DNA from: JBCCMA01 sp045107005
Lineage (GTDB): Bacteria > Pseudomonadota > Gammaproteobacteria > Steroidobacterales > JBCCMA01
Assembly (NCBI GenBank): GCA_045107005.1
Contig: JBGCFP010000053.1
Span: 1 to 61,941 of the forward strand
Length of the DNA: 61,941 nucleotides
Direction of reading: 5' to 3'
This document shows, one piece after another, positions 44,987 through 53,342 of the stretch. Positions within the stretch are counted from its first letter, which is position 1, and every line of letters begins with the position of its first letter. The notes under the pieces were generated by a model. That model saw only the letters and a list, made by a program, of their open reading frames with translations, was not told where the DNA came from and made no database searches. Position numbers and translations under genes: made by a program.

Positions 44987-46195
44987 CTAAAACGTCATTT
45001 GAAACTGAACGGCCCCGCCGCCAAAGCCGCTGGCGCTGAGTTCGTGACTGATCGACGCGCGGACTTGAGCCACTTTCGAAAACTGGTAGCGCCAGCCCAC
45101 GATAAACTTGTCGGTGTACTCGCGATTCGCATAACTGTCGATGGGATCAAAGGCGACGTAGTCGTAATCGGGCAATCCAAACACGTAGCCGAGCGTGTAC
45201 GCGCTGGCGTTTCGCAAATACTCGTAAAACGCGCCGCCGATAACGTCCCGGCGTGAAAAGTCGTGAGCGTTGAAACCGCGCGACGCGGCTTGCCGTTCCA
45301 CATATTGGGCCAGCACTCGACCGCGGTGACGCTTGCCAAAGACGCGCACGTGTTCCACCGCCAGATTCCACTCTTCGTTGTCGTAATCGAAATCACCACC
45401 GGGGTCGCGCAGCGTGCGCGACGCTTCGAACTGGGCCCACTGACCCCAAAACGACCACAGACGACCGTCCGCAAAACGCTTCGAAAATCGAATTTCAGCG
45501 TGGTTGTCCCGTTGAGTCGTCGCACTGCGTTGCGGTGACAACGTGACATCCTCAAAACGACGCTCAAAGCCGCGGCCAACGCGCCCTTGCGTGTACGCGA
45601 ACCAGCCCTGTGTCAGTGCGATTCGCGCCTGCCATTGCAGTTGCAGCGGATCCTGATCCTGCACGCCACCAATGACGTTCTTGGTCGAATAGTTCAGGTC
45701 GTCAAGCAGCAGCGAAAAGCGCACGTACTGCTCGCGTTGATCAAAGTACCGCGCGTAGCCGATCTCGATGTCGAGCAGAGACTTGTCGTACTCGGGGTTG
45801 ACCGTCACGAACAGCGCCGAACCGCCGATGAACGTGCGCTCAAACCCCAGCAGCAGCTGTTCCCGTGTGACCGGTCGCTGGCGCTGACCGTCGCGCATGA
45901 ACGATGCCCTGAAACGCCACTTTTCGTTCAACGCCTGATTGATACTCAGATCGATGTCGGTGAGAAGCCTGCGCGACGAGACGCTGCCAGTGTTGACGCG
46001 CACAGCGTTCTTGGAAAACTGCGTGCGCTCCCAGTCAAACTGCCAGGCCAGATCAAACGCGTAGTTGGCCAGCGCGTGAACGTAGAGCAATTCATTGTCG
46101 TAGCCGTCTTCAAACGGGCGCGGTTCGGTGAGCGACTGCGCTCCAGCGACCGGTCCGAGCCAACATGCAACAACGGTAATGATCCACAGACGCAT
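44987..46195 (-). CDS. Putative outer-membrane beta-barrel protein
   Basis: 402 residues. Signal peptide MRLWIITVVACWLGPVAGA, then alternating aromatic/charged strands (LLYVHALANYAFDLAWQFDWERT, FIVGWRYQFSKVAQVRASISHE) ending in VQFQMTF; a final Phe is the BAM recognition signal. I recognise no family. 31 bases downstream of the fructosamine kinase gene. Confidence 0.7.
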   Translation of the reverse strand: MRLWIITVVACWLGPVAGAQSLTEPRPFEDGYDNELLYVHALANYAFDLAWQFDWERTQFSKNAVRVNTGSVSSRRLLTDIDLSINQALNEKWRFRASFMRDGQRQRPVTREQLLLGFERTFIGGSALFVTVNPEYDKSLLDIEIGYARYFDQREQYVRFSLLLDDLNYSTKNVIGGVQDQDPLQLQWQARIALTQGWFAYTQGRVGRGFERRFEDVTLSPQRSATTQRDNHAEIRFSKRFADGRLWSFWGQWAQFEASRTLRDPGGDFDYDNEEWNLAVEHVRVFGKRHRGRVLAQYVERQAASRGFNAHDFSRRDVIGGAFYEYLRNASAYTLGYVFGLPDYDYVAFDPIDSYANREYTDKFIVGWRYQFSKVAQVRASISHELSASGFGGGAVQFQMTF

Positions 46196-46226
46196 ATGGA
46201 TTCCTGAGTGTTTTCCTGAAACGCCA

Positions 46227-47090
46227 TCACCGCGAACAGCGAGCAATGCTGTGCAACGCCTGCTGCACGTAGTGCCCGCCAAAGATATTCGCATGATTCA
46301 CGACGTGATACAGCTGATAGAGTTCCTGTCGCGACAGATAGTCATCCGGCAACGGCCAGATTTCCTGGTAGGCCCGATAAAACGCGTCAGGGAAGCCTCC
46401 GAATAACCGCGTCATCGCGAGATCGGTTTCGCGATCCCCAAAATACACGGCGGGATCGAAAATGACCGGTTCGTTGTTGTCCAGAACGCCCCAGTTTCCC
46501 GACCACAGATCGCCGTGCAACAGCGACGGTGCTGGCTGATGCCGCGACAGCTGCTGGCGGGCAATCGGCAGTAGCCGCTGCATCGGTTCGTACAGTGCCT
46601 CGGTGGCTGGCGAACGGCGCGCCACGTCCGCTTGAACACCAAGGCGCTGCGTCACGAAAAAATCGCACCAACGTGCGCAGCGCGCGTTGCGCTGCACGCC
46701 GAGCCCGATAAAATTATCGCGATCCAGACCGAAGGACGCGTGCGACGCCCGATGCATCCGTGCCAAACCCCGGCCGAGCGCGGCGGCGCCCGTCGACAAA
46801 TCTGCGCCCAATGTCAGCCATTCCAATACCAGGTAGCTGATCTTGCCGGCGGCGCCCACCGCGTGCACCGCCGGTACGCGCAGCGTCCGGCTCCGGGCCA
46901 GGCGCTCAAGGCCCGCCGACTCGGCGTCGAAGCGCCCGGCATCCGCGAATCGGGCGGTTTTGAAAAACAGCGTTTGGGTTTTGGTTTCGACGCAATAAGC
47001 GGCATCCGAATCGCCACCGCGCACCGCTCGCACGCGGTTTACCGCGGACGAATCAATATTCAGAGCGTCGAGCAGATCGGCGGGCAGCAC
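46227..47090 (-). CDS. Fructosamine kinase family protein
   Basis: 287 residues. FFKTARFADAGRFDAESAGLERLA, LVLEWLTLG, LLHGDLWSGNWG and FDPAVYFGDRETDLAM are the bacterial fructosamine/ribulosamine kinase signatures. It phosphorylates Amadori sugar adducts on proteins, which start their removal. Only a GTG is available as start; an in-frame stop lies a few codons upstream. Confidence 0.9.
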   Translation of the reverse strand: MLPADLLDALNIDSSAVNRVRAVRGGDSDAAYCVETKTQTLFFKTARFADAGRFDAESAGLERLARSRTLRVPAVHAVGAAGKISYLVLEWLTLGADLSTGAAALGRGLARMHRASHASFGLDRDNFIGLGVQRNARCARWCDFFVTQRLGVQADVARRSPATEALYEPMQRLLPIARQQLSRHQPAPSLLHGDLWSGNWGVLDNNEPVIFDPAVYFGDRETDLAMTRLFGGFPDAFYRAYQEIWPLPDDYLSRQELYQLYHVVNHANIFGGHYVQQALHSIARCSR

Positions 47091-47160
47091 GGGTTGAACG
47101 TAATGGCCATGGCGCGCAAGAGCTTAACCCACGATTTGCATCCAGCCCGGCCTTTCGTGC

Positions 47161-47184
47161 TAGAATAGTTTCAATTGTAACCAT
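47161..47184 (+). promoter_or_regulatory. Extended -10 and operator-like palindrome before HPPD
   Basis: TGC-TAGAAT (hexamer 47161-47166) is an extended -10; TTGCAT upstream is 19 bases away. Directly after it GTTTCAATTGTAAC (47168-47181) is a near-perfect palindrome (12 of 14 positions) at the expected transcription start, so it is a likely repressor site for the tyrosine-catabolism operon. Confidence 0.55.
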
Positions 47185-47209
47185 TCTGACCGTGCGACGG
47201 AGGTGCGCC

Positions 47210-48298
47210 ATGGCCGACCTGTTTGACAATCCGATGGGCTTGAACGGATTCGAGTTCATTGAGTTTTCCGCTCCGGAACGCGGACCGCTGGAGACCACCT
47301 TCAGCACCATGGGCTTCACCAAAATCGCGCGCCATCGATCCAAAGACGTGGAGCTGTGGCGACAGGGTGGCATCAATCTGATCACCAACTACGAGTCGCG
47401 CTCGTCAGCCGGTCATTTTTGTCGTGAGCACGGCGCATCGGCGTGCGGCATGGGGTTTCGCGTGCAAAACGCCAAATTCGCCTACGAACGCGCGCTCGAG
47501 CTGGGCGCCGAACCCATTGAGACTTACGCCGACCCCATGGAGTTATCGATACCGGCAATTCGCGGTATCGGCGGCGGCGCCATCTATTTCATCGATCGCT
47601 ACGGCGAAAAACTGTCCATTTATGACATCGACTTTGTCTATCTGGACGGCGTGGACCGAAACCCCGCCGGGTACGGCTTCAACGTGGTTGACCACCTGAC
47701 GCACAACGTTTACCGCGGGCGCATGGACTACTGGGCGGAATACTATGAGCATCTGTTCAACTTCCGCGAGATTCGCTACTTCGACATCAAGGGCGAGTAC
47801 ACCGGCCTTAAATCGCGCGCGCTGACCGCACCGGACGGCAAGATCCGCATCCCGCTTAACGAAGAAGGGGAAGACGGCAAAGGCCAGATTGAGGAGTACC
47901 TACTCGAGCATCGCGGCGAAGGCATTCAACACATCGCGCTGTCCTGCGATGATCTGTACGCGTGTGTCGACCAACTGCGCGCCAACGGTGTTGAACTGAT
48001 GACGGCACCACCTGCCACGTACTACGACATGCTCGAAGAACGCCTCACCGGGCACACAGAAAACACGGACGAACTCAAGGCTCGCGGTATCCTGCTCGAC
48101 GGCAGCACGGAGGACGGCGACTCACGTCTGCTGCTGCAGATTTTCGCGACGCCGAAAATTGGACCGGTCTTCTTCGAGTTTATTCAGCGCAAGGGTGACG
48201 AAGGATTTGGCGAGGGCAACTTCAAGGCGCTGTTCAAATCGATCGAACGTGACCAGATCAACCGCGGCGTTCTCGACGTCGAGGAAGCGGCGTCGTGA
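47210..48298 (+). CDS. hppD: 4-hydroxyphenylpyruvate dioxygenase
   Basis: 362 residues. VVDHLTHNVYRGRMDYWAEYYEHLFNF, GEGIQHIALSCDD and GPVFFEFIQRKG contain the His-His-Glu iron facial triad of HPPD, which makes homogentisate from 4-hydroxyphenylpyruvate in tyrosine breakdown. A strong GGAGGT lies five bases before the ATG. First gene of a three-gene coupled operon. Confidence 0.95.
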   Translation: MADLFDNPMGLNGFEFIEFSAPERGPLETTFSTMGFTKIARHRSKDVELWRQGGINLITNYESRSSAGHFCREHGASACGMGFRVQNAKFAYERALELGAEPIETYADPMELSIPAIRGIGGGAIYFIDRYGEKLSIYDIDFVYLDGVDRNPAGYGFNVVDHLTHNVYRGRMDYWAEYYEHLFNFREIRYFDIKGEYTGLKSRALTAPDGKIRIPLNEEGEDGKGQIEEYLLEHRGEGIQHIALSCDDLYACVDQLRANGVELMTAPPATYYDMLEERLTGHTENTDELKARGILLDGSTEDGDSRLLLQIFATPKIGPVFFEFIQRKGDEGFGEGNFKALFKSIERDQINRGVLDVEEAAS

Positions 48299-48855
48299 CG
48301 TTTCGCACCAGCGGTATTCATCACGTGGCTTACCGCTGCAAAGATGCCAAGCAAACGGTGGCGTTCTACCGGGACAATTTGGGCATGGACTTTCAGCTGG
48401 CCATTGCCGAAGATCACGTGCCGTCCACGGGCGAGTACGACCCTTACATGCATATTTTTCTGGATGCCGGCAACAACAACGTCCTGGCGTTTTTCGAGCT
48501 GCCCGAGCAACCGGACATGGACCGCGATCGCAACACGCCCGAGTGGGTCCAGCATATTGCGTTAAGGGTCGACAATGAAGCAGACTTAGGGGCGGCCAAA
48601 CGGCACCTCGAGGCCAACGGTGTTGACGTGCTGGGGCCAACTCATCACGGCATCTTCAAGTCCATTTACTTTTTCGATCCGAACGGTCATCGCCTGGAGT
48701 TGGCGGCGGACATCCACACCGACGAGCAAATGCGGTCACTCAAGGCAGTGGCGCCGGCGATGCTCGAAGAGTGGTCGGTGACGCGGAAAGCGCCGCACCA
48801 CGCCGCCTGGCTTCACGAAACCATCGAATCGGAACGCCTACGGAGCGAATCATGA
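48295..48855 (+). CDS. VOC family protein in tyrosine operon
   Basis: 186 residues. SGIHHVAYRCKDAKQTVAFYRDNLGMDF and VQHIALRVDNEADLGAAKRHLEANG are the two VOC modules; HHV, QHIAL and RLELAADIH give likely metal ligands. GTG start overlaps the HPPD stop. Between HPPD and an FAH-family gene it may act on a ring-cleavage product, for example standing in for maleylacetoacetate isomerase; that is untested. Confidence 0.85.
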   Translation: MTFRTSGIHHVAYRCKDAKQTVAFYRDNLGMDFQLAIAEDHVPSTGEYDPYMHIFLDAGNNNVLAFFELPEQPDMDRDRNTPEWVQHIALRVDNEADLGAAKRHLEANGVDVLGPTHHGIFKSIYFFDPNGHRLELAADIHTDEQMRSLKAVAPAMLEEWSVTRKAPHHAAWLHETIESERLRSES

Positions 48856-49862
48856 AACTTGCCTCGATAAAGCACGGTCGTGACGGCCGCCTGGTTATCG
48901 TCAGCCGAGATTTGTCTCGGGCCACTGACGCAACCGATATCGCGCCGACGCTGCAGGCCGCACTGGACGATTGGGCCACCGTGGCCCCCCGGCTTGCCGC
49001 TCGTTACGCCCAGCTCAATGACGCCAGCGTCGACAGCTTTGATTTTGATCAGGCCCAGTGCGCGTCGCCGCTGCCACGCGCCTACGCCTGGTTGGATGGT
49101 TCTGCCTACCTCAATCATGTTGAGCTCGTGCGCAAGGCACGCGGTGCCACCGTACCGGAGAGTTTTTACTCCGATCCACTGATGTATCAGGGCGGATCCG
49201 ACACCTTCATCGGGCCGCGCGATCCCATCGTTGCCGCCGACGAAGCGTTTGGCATTGATATGGAAGCGGAACTGGCCGTGATTACCGACGACGTGCCGAT
49301 GGGTATCTCAGCCGGCGCGGCGGCTGATCACATTAAGCTGGTCATGCTCGTTAACGATGTGTCGCTGCGCGGTTTGATTCCCAACGAGCTGGGCAAAGGC
49401 TTTGGCTTCGTGCAGGGAAAAGCGACCTCAAGTTTTTCGCCGGTCGCCGTGACACCGGACGAACTGGGCGACGCGTGGGACAACAGCACCATCGATCTGC
49501 CGCTACTGGTGGACTACAACGACAAGCCCTTCGGCAAAGCCAACGTCAAGACCGATATGACTTTCAACATGGCGGAGCTGGTCGCGCACGCAGCGCGCAC
49601 GCGCCATTTGTGCACCGGCACCATTATTGGATCCGGCACGGTGTCCAACAAATTTGACGGTGGCGAAGGCAAAAAAATCGAGGACGGCGGCGTAGGCTAC
49701 AGCTGCATTGCCGAGATTCGGATGATTGAGAAGATTCAAACGGACTCGGTGACGACACCCTTCATGGCCTTCGGCGACTCGGTCGGCATCGAAATGAACG
49801 ACGCGCAAGGCGCATCGATATTTGGCCGAATCCAAAATTCGGTTGTACGCTACAAGCCTTGA
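48852..49862 (+). CDS. Fumarylacetoacetate hydrolase family protein
   Basis: 336 residues. YSDPLMYQGGSDTFIGPRDPI, EAFGIDMEAELAVITDDVPMG and SSFSPVAVTPDELG are the FAH metal- and substrate-binding blocks; GTIIGSGTVSN completes them. Coupled by ATGA, with a strong GGAG. It should catalyse the last step (fumarate + acetoacetate). Homogentisate dioxygenase is not in the window. Confidence 0.9.
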   Translation: MKLASIKHGRDGRLVIVSRDLSRATDATDIAPTLQAALDDWATVAPRLAARYAQLNDASVDSFDFDQAQCASPLPRAYAWLDGSAYLNHVELVRKARGATVPESFYSDPLMYQGGSDTFIGPRDPIVAADEAFGIDMEAELAVITDDVPMGISAGAAADHIKLVMLVNDVSLRGLIPNELGKGFGFVQGKATSSFSPVAVTPDELGDAWDNSTIDLPLLVDYNDKPFGKANVKTDMTFNMAELVAHAARTRHLCTGTIIGSGTVSNKFDGGEGKKIEDGGVGYSCIAEIRMIEKIQTDSVTTPFMAFGDSVGIEMNDAQGASIFGRIQNSVVRYKP

Positions 49863-49938
49863 ACATGACGACGTGGCGAGCAGCAACGAATCGCCGCACC
49901 GATTGGCCGATCGTTTAACGGCAACAGCGAGTTACGCA

Positions 49939-51660
49939 ATGCGTCAGTTAGTATCCCTGATCTTTGGTTTTGCGTTGATCTCCTGCAGCGTGCAGCCCGA
50001 CCAGCCCGATTCCGTGATTTTGTCTGTCGTTGGTACAAACGATGTGCACGGCGAACTGCTCGGTGAACGTGGTGGTCTGGCCACCTTCTCGGGTTACATT
50101 CGCGCGCTGCGCGCGCAGCGCGAAACGGACGGCGCATTAATCCTCCTCGATGCCGGCGACATGTGGCAAGGCACACTCGAGTCCAATCTGAATGAAGGCG
50201 CACAAGTGGTGCAAGCGTACAACGCGCTGGCCTACGATGCGGCCGCCATTGGCAATCACGAATTCGACTTTGGACCGGTCGGCGACTCCCCGATTCCCGT
50301 TAGCGCGTCAGACGATCCGCGCGGCGCACTGAAAGCCCGCGCCCGGGAAGCCAAATTTCCCCTGCTTGCCGCCAATCTTATTGACCATGAGCGTAACCTG
50401 CCTGTGGACTGGGACAACGTCACCCCGTCGATCCTGCTTGAACGCGCCGGACTTCGCATTGGTGTGATTGGCGTCACCACTGCCGACACGCTGGCAACCA
50501 CAATAGTGGCTAACACCACCGGCTTGCGCATCGCGGCGCTGGGACAAACCATCGAAACGCGGGCCATGGCCTTGCGTCAGGGTGGCGCCGATCTGGTCAT
50601 TGTTGCCGCCCACGCGGGCGGTGGCTGCAAAGAGCTTGACGACCCCACTGACTTAAGCAGCTGTGAGCGCGACGCCGAAATTTTCGCAGTGGCCGACGCG
50701 TTGCCGCGCGGGCTGGTCGATCACATTATCGCCGGGCACCGCCACCGCTTCCTCGCGCACGAGGTCAACGGCATTGCGATCACGTCGAACATCTCAGGTG
50801 CCCGCGCGTTTGGCCGGGTGGATTACACGGTTGATCGGCGCACGCGAAAGATCACACAGCGCAGAATTTTCCTGCCGCAGCTCGTGTGCGCGTACACCGC
50901 CCCTGGCAACCCGCGCTGCGCGCAAAACGACGACCCGGGCGCCGAGATAGCACACTACGAGGGAATGTCGGTAACGCCTACGGACGCTCTGCGAGGCATC
51001 GCCCAGCGCGCCGCTCAACGCGCCGACGTCATCAAGAATGAACCGTTGGGTGTCCACCTGGATACGCCGTTCACTCGCGCCAATCCGCCCTACTCCACAA
51101 TCGGACGTCTGATGACAGACGCCATACGCGAAGCGACCGGTACCGACGTTGCCATTCACAATGTCGTGGGCGGAATTCGGGCGGACCTGCCTGCCGGCGC
51201 GCTGACGTTCGGTGACGTCTATCGGGCGTTTCCATTCGATAACCGAATTTCGGTGCTTGAGCTGTCCACCGGCGAACTCAAAACTCTGCTGGCCAATCAA
51301 GTGCACAATCTGTCGCGGCGCGCCGGCGTTTCGGGTCTGCACATCAACGTGCGCTGCGTCGACGGTGCCATGTCCATCGATCTCGAACGCCCAAACGGCG
51401 ACATCGCCGCCAACGATGACGTATTCCGCGTTGTGGCAAACGATTTCCTGCTGCTCGGCGGCGACAACATCTTCACACCGATTACGCCGACAGGCGGCTA
51501 CACGCTCGATGCCAGTCAGCCGCGTGTACGCGACGTATGGGCGCAGTGGTTTCGGAGTCAGCCGGGCAATCTCAGCGCCGACGATTACGGCGACGACGCG
51601 CAGCTACGCTGGCATCTTCCCGACCCGCTGCCGACCGACTGCCACTGGTCGGGACACTAG
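49939..51660 (+). CDS. Bifunctional UshA-type 5'-nucleotidase/metallophosphatase lipoprotein
   Basis: 573 residues. Lipobox LISC (Cys16). VGTNDVHGEL, LDAGDMWQGT, AIGNHEFDFG, IVAAHAGGG and IIAGHRHRF are the dinuclear metallophosphatase motifs; the C-terminal 5_nucleotid_C domain contains IGRLMTDAIREATGTD and VVGGIRADLPAG. It hydrolyses periplasmic or surface nucleotides. Four-base tail-to-tail overlap with the DUF3052 gene. Confidence 0.9.
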   Translation: MRQLVSLIFGFALISCSVQPDQPDSVILSVVGTNDVHGELLGERGGLATFSGYIRALRAQRETDGALILLDAGDMWQGTLESNLNEGAQVVQAYNALAYDAAAIGNHEFDFGPVGDSPIPVSASDDPRGALKARAREAKFPLLAANLIDHERNLPVDWDNVTPSILLERAGLRIGVIGVTTADTLATTIVANTTGLRIAALGQTIETRAMALRQGGADLVIVAAHAGGGCKELDDPTDLSSCERDAEIFAVADALPRGLVDHIIAGHRHRFLAHEVNGIAITSNISGARAFGRVDYTVDRRTRKITQRRIFLPQLVCAYTAPGNPRCAQNDDPGAEIAHYEGMSVTPTDALRGIAQRAAQRADVIKNEPLGVHLDTPFTRANPPYSTIGRLMTDAIREATGTDVAIHNVVGGIRADLPAGALTFGDVYRAFPFDNRISVLELSTGELKTLLANQVHNLSRRAGVSGLHINVRCVDGAMSIDLERPNGDIAANDDVFRVVANDFLLLGGDNIFTPITPTGGYTLDASQPRVRDVWAQWFRSQPGNLSADDYGDDAQLRWHLPDPLPTDCHWSGH

Positions 51661-52085
51661 CGCTTCTTACGGCGCAAGAACTTAAGCGCTGACCAATCCG
51701 CATCGACGGCACAGACCTTTACGTCCACCCAGCCGGTGGGCAGGATAAGCTCGCGAAACGTGCCTTCGGTCAGATCCTTGAACAACGGCGATGATTTCTT
51801 GGGCCACGAGACCCACAGCGCGCCCGGGTCGGCGACACTGCGCAGAGCGCGGTCGAGCCGCCGCTCCAGCGCCCGCCGATTCCGGCAAAAGAGATGGACA
51901 ATATCCGCTGAACGAATGCGCTGACTAAACTGGACACCTGCAACGCCGCTCATCAGTGCGTCGAAATGCTCGGGCGGATCGATGACGAGGCAACGCATGC
52001 CGGGTTTCAACCCCAATTTCTGGAACAACGGCTTGCCCGAGTAGCCGTGGGGTGAACCGGAGCCTTTGGGTGTTGGCGTCGTCAC
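51657..52085 (-). CDS. DUF3052 family protein
   Basis: 142 residues from GTG. HGYSGKPLFQKLGLKPGMRCLVI, HLFCRNRRALERRLDRAL and LWVSWPKKSSPLFKDLTEGTFREL are DUF3052. GGAGAG before the start. Small cytoplasmic protein of unknown function. Confidence 0.85.
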   Translation of the reverse strand: MTTPTPKGSGSPHGYSGKPLFQKLGLKPGMRCLVIDPPEHFDALMSGVAGVQFSQRIRSADIVHLFCRNRRALERRLDRALRSVADPGALWVSWPKKSSPLFKDLTEGTFRELILPTGWVDVKVCAVDADWSALKFLRRKKR

Positions 52086-52142
52086 TGTTGCTCTCCACTT
52101 AGGTTGGCCGGTCACGTTCCCTATCATGCCATGCGCAACCAC

Positions 52143-52178
52143 AATCACCACGCCGAAGAGCAATTCGGCGTGGTGATT
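52143..52178 (-). terminator. Strong hairpin downstream of secreted dockerin-like gene
   Basis: A perfect 15-base stem (52143-52157 with 52164-52178) around a six-base loop, 17 bases after the stop of the minus-strand gene. No clear U-run follows, but position and stability suggest a terminator. Confidence 0.72.
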
Positions 52179-52194
52179 ACCTGAAACCCGACGT

Positions 52195-53265
52195 CTAGGG
52201 GGCGAAAGCGCTGGGACCCGGCGGCTGGAAGAAACCAGCCCGCATGATACCCAGATCGACGAGGTTGACCACGCCATCAGTGTTGAAATCCGCAATCGCA
52301 TCGGCGGAGAAAAACACCAGTCGCAGTAATCCCAGGTCCGCGGTGTTGACGATGTTGTCGTTGTTGATATCCGCATCGCAAACGTTACCGTAGCCATCGC
52401 CGTCCGCGTCGATTTGATTCACGTTCGACACCATTGTGCAGTTATCGGCCGCATCAGGCACCCCGTCGCCGTCGGTGTCCACCGGCCCGGCACCGCCGCC
52501 CGCCAACGACGTCAGTCCGGCGCTCGGCGAAAACGAGTACGTAAAGCTGTTCAGCGACGACGCGACGCCACCGCCCGCACCGGTCAGATTTAGTCGACCG
52601 TAGATGTAGAACGTATCGCCATCCGCCAAATCCAGGACGATCGTATCGCTGTCAGCCAGATTGCCATCTTCAACCGTGACGTTACTGGTTTCGTCCGGCA
52701 CGTAGCACTCGAACAGGCAGCTAAGATCTGTGGACATTTCGCTGTCAATGGAATCGATGGCGTTTTGATCACGGAAAACGTGCACGACACCGTTTATTCC
52801 GTCCAGACTGTTATCGGCACCGGAGGTTGGGCCGGTGTGTGTGCCGGTCAGGTCAATCGAAATCGTCACCGTGGCAGGCGGCCCGTTGTAGGTCACGAAA
52901 TCGAGCGTGTTGCCTTCGGAAAAGGCAATGCCATTGATCGCGCCGGTCGCTTCCCCGGTCTGACGCATCGTGGCCAGGCCGCTGCCGTCTGCCTCGAATG
53001 ACGCGGTGACCGTTGCAGTACCAAGACTGCCGTCCACGTTGTTAGTGGCTGGGGAGCCCTGGAAATTGACGACGTCGGGCTCGAATATCGAATCACCACC
53101 ACTCACGCCACCGCCCGAGCAATCGGTCGACGTACAGTTGAGATTGAATGCCTCAGCCTTGGTGCCCCAACTTTCGGCAGCATGGACCGAGGTGGCCGAC
53201 AACAGTACGGCACAGAGGATGGAAGTGCGGCGAGCGGCCGCATGTGGAAAGTGTAATGGATGCAT
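52195..53265 (-). CDS. Secreted protein with C-terminal TSP3/dockerin-like cassette
   Basis: 356 residues. The signal peptide ends near SVHA. The first ~250 residues are a Thr/Ser/Gly-rich beta domain of no recognised family (FNLNCTSTDCSGGG, FYIYGRLNLTGAGGG). The C-terminal ~100 residues hold DTDGDGVPDAADNC, VCDADINNDNIVNTADLG and DFNTDGVVNLVDLG, and the protein ends GPSAFAP. GAGGT lies before the ATG. Probably secreted or surface-attached. Confidence 0.83.
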   Translation of the reverse strand: MHPLHFPHAAARRTSILCAVLLSATSVHAAESWGTKAEAFNLNCTSTDCSGGGVSGGDSIFEPDVVNFQGSPATNNVDGSLGTATVTASFEADGSGLATMRQTGEATGAINGIAFSEGNTLDFVTYNGPPATVTISIDLTGTHTGPTSGADNSLDGINGVVHVFRDQNAIDSIDSEMSTDLSCLFECYVPDETSNVTVEDGNLADSDTIVLDLADGDTFYIYGRLNLTGAGGGVASSLNSFTYSFSPSAGLTSLAGGGAGPVDTDGDGVPDAADNCTMVSNVNQIDADGDGYGNVCDADINNDNIVNTADLGLLRLVFFSADAIADFNTDGVVNLVDLGIMRAGFFQPPGPSAFAP

Positions 53266-53342
53266 AGTCAATACCTCAGTTGTGTTCTGCGCAGGTATTC
53301 GCAGTCAGGGCTGCCAATCTGACATGAGGTCGCAAACTTTTT

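Noticed and set aside
52086..52397. Upstream extension of the DUF3052 ORF
   Set aside because: It runs through the secreted protein gene in another frame and a terminator hairpin; GTG at 52085 with GGAGAG is the start.
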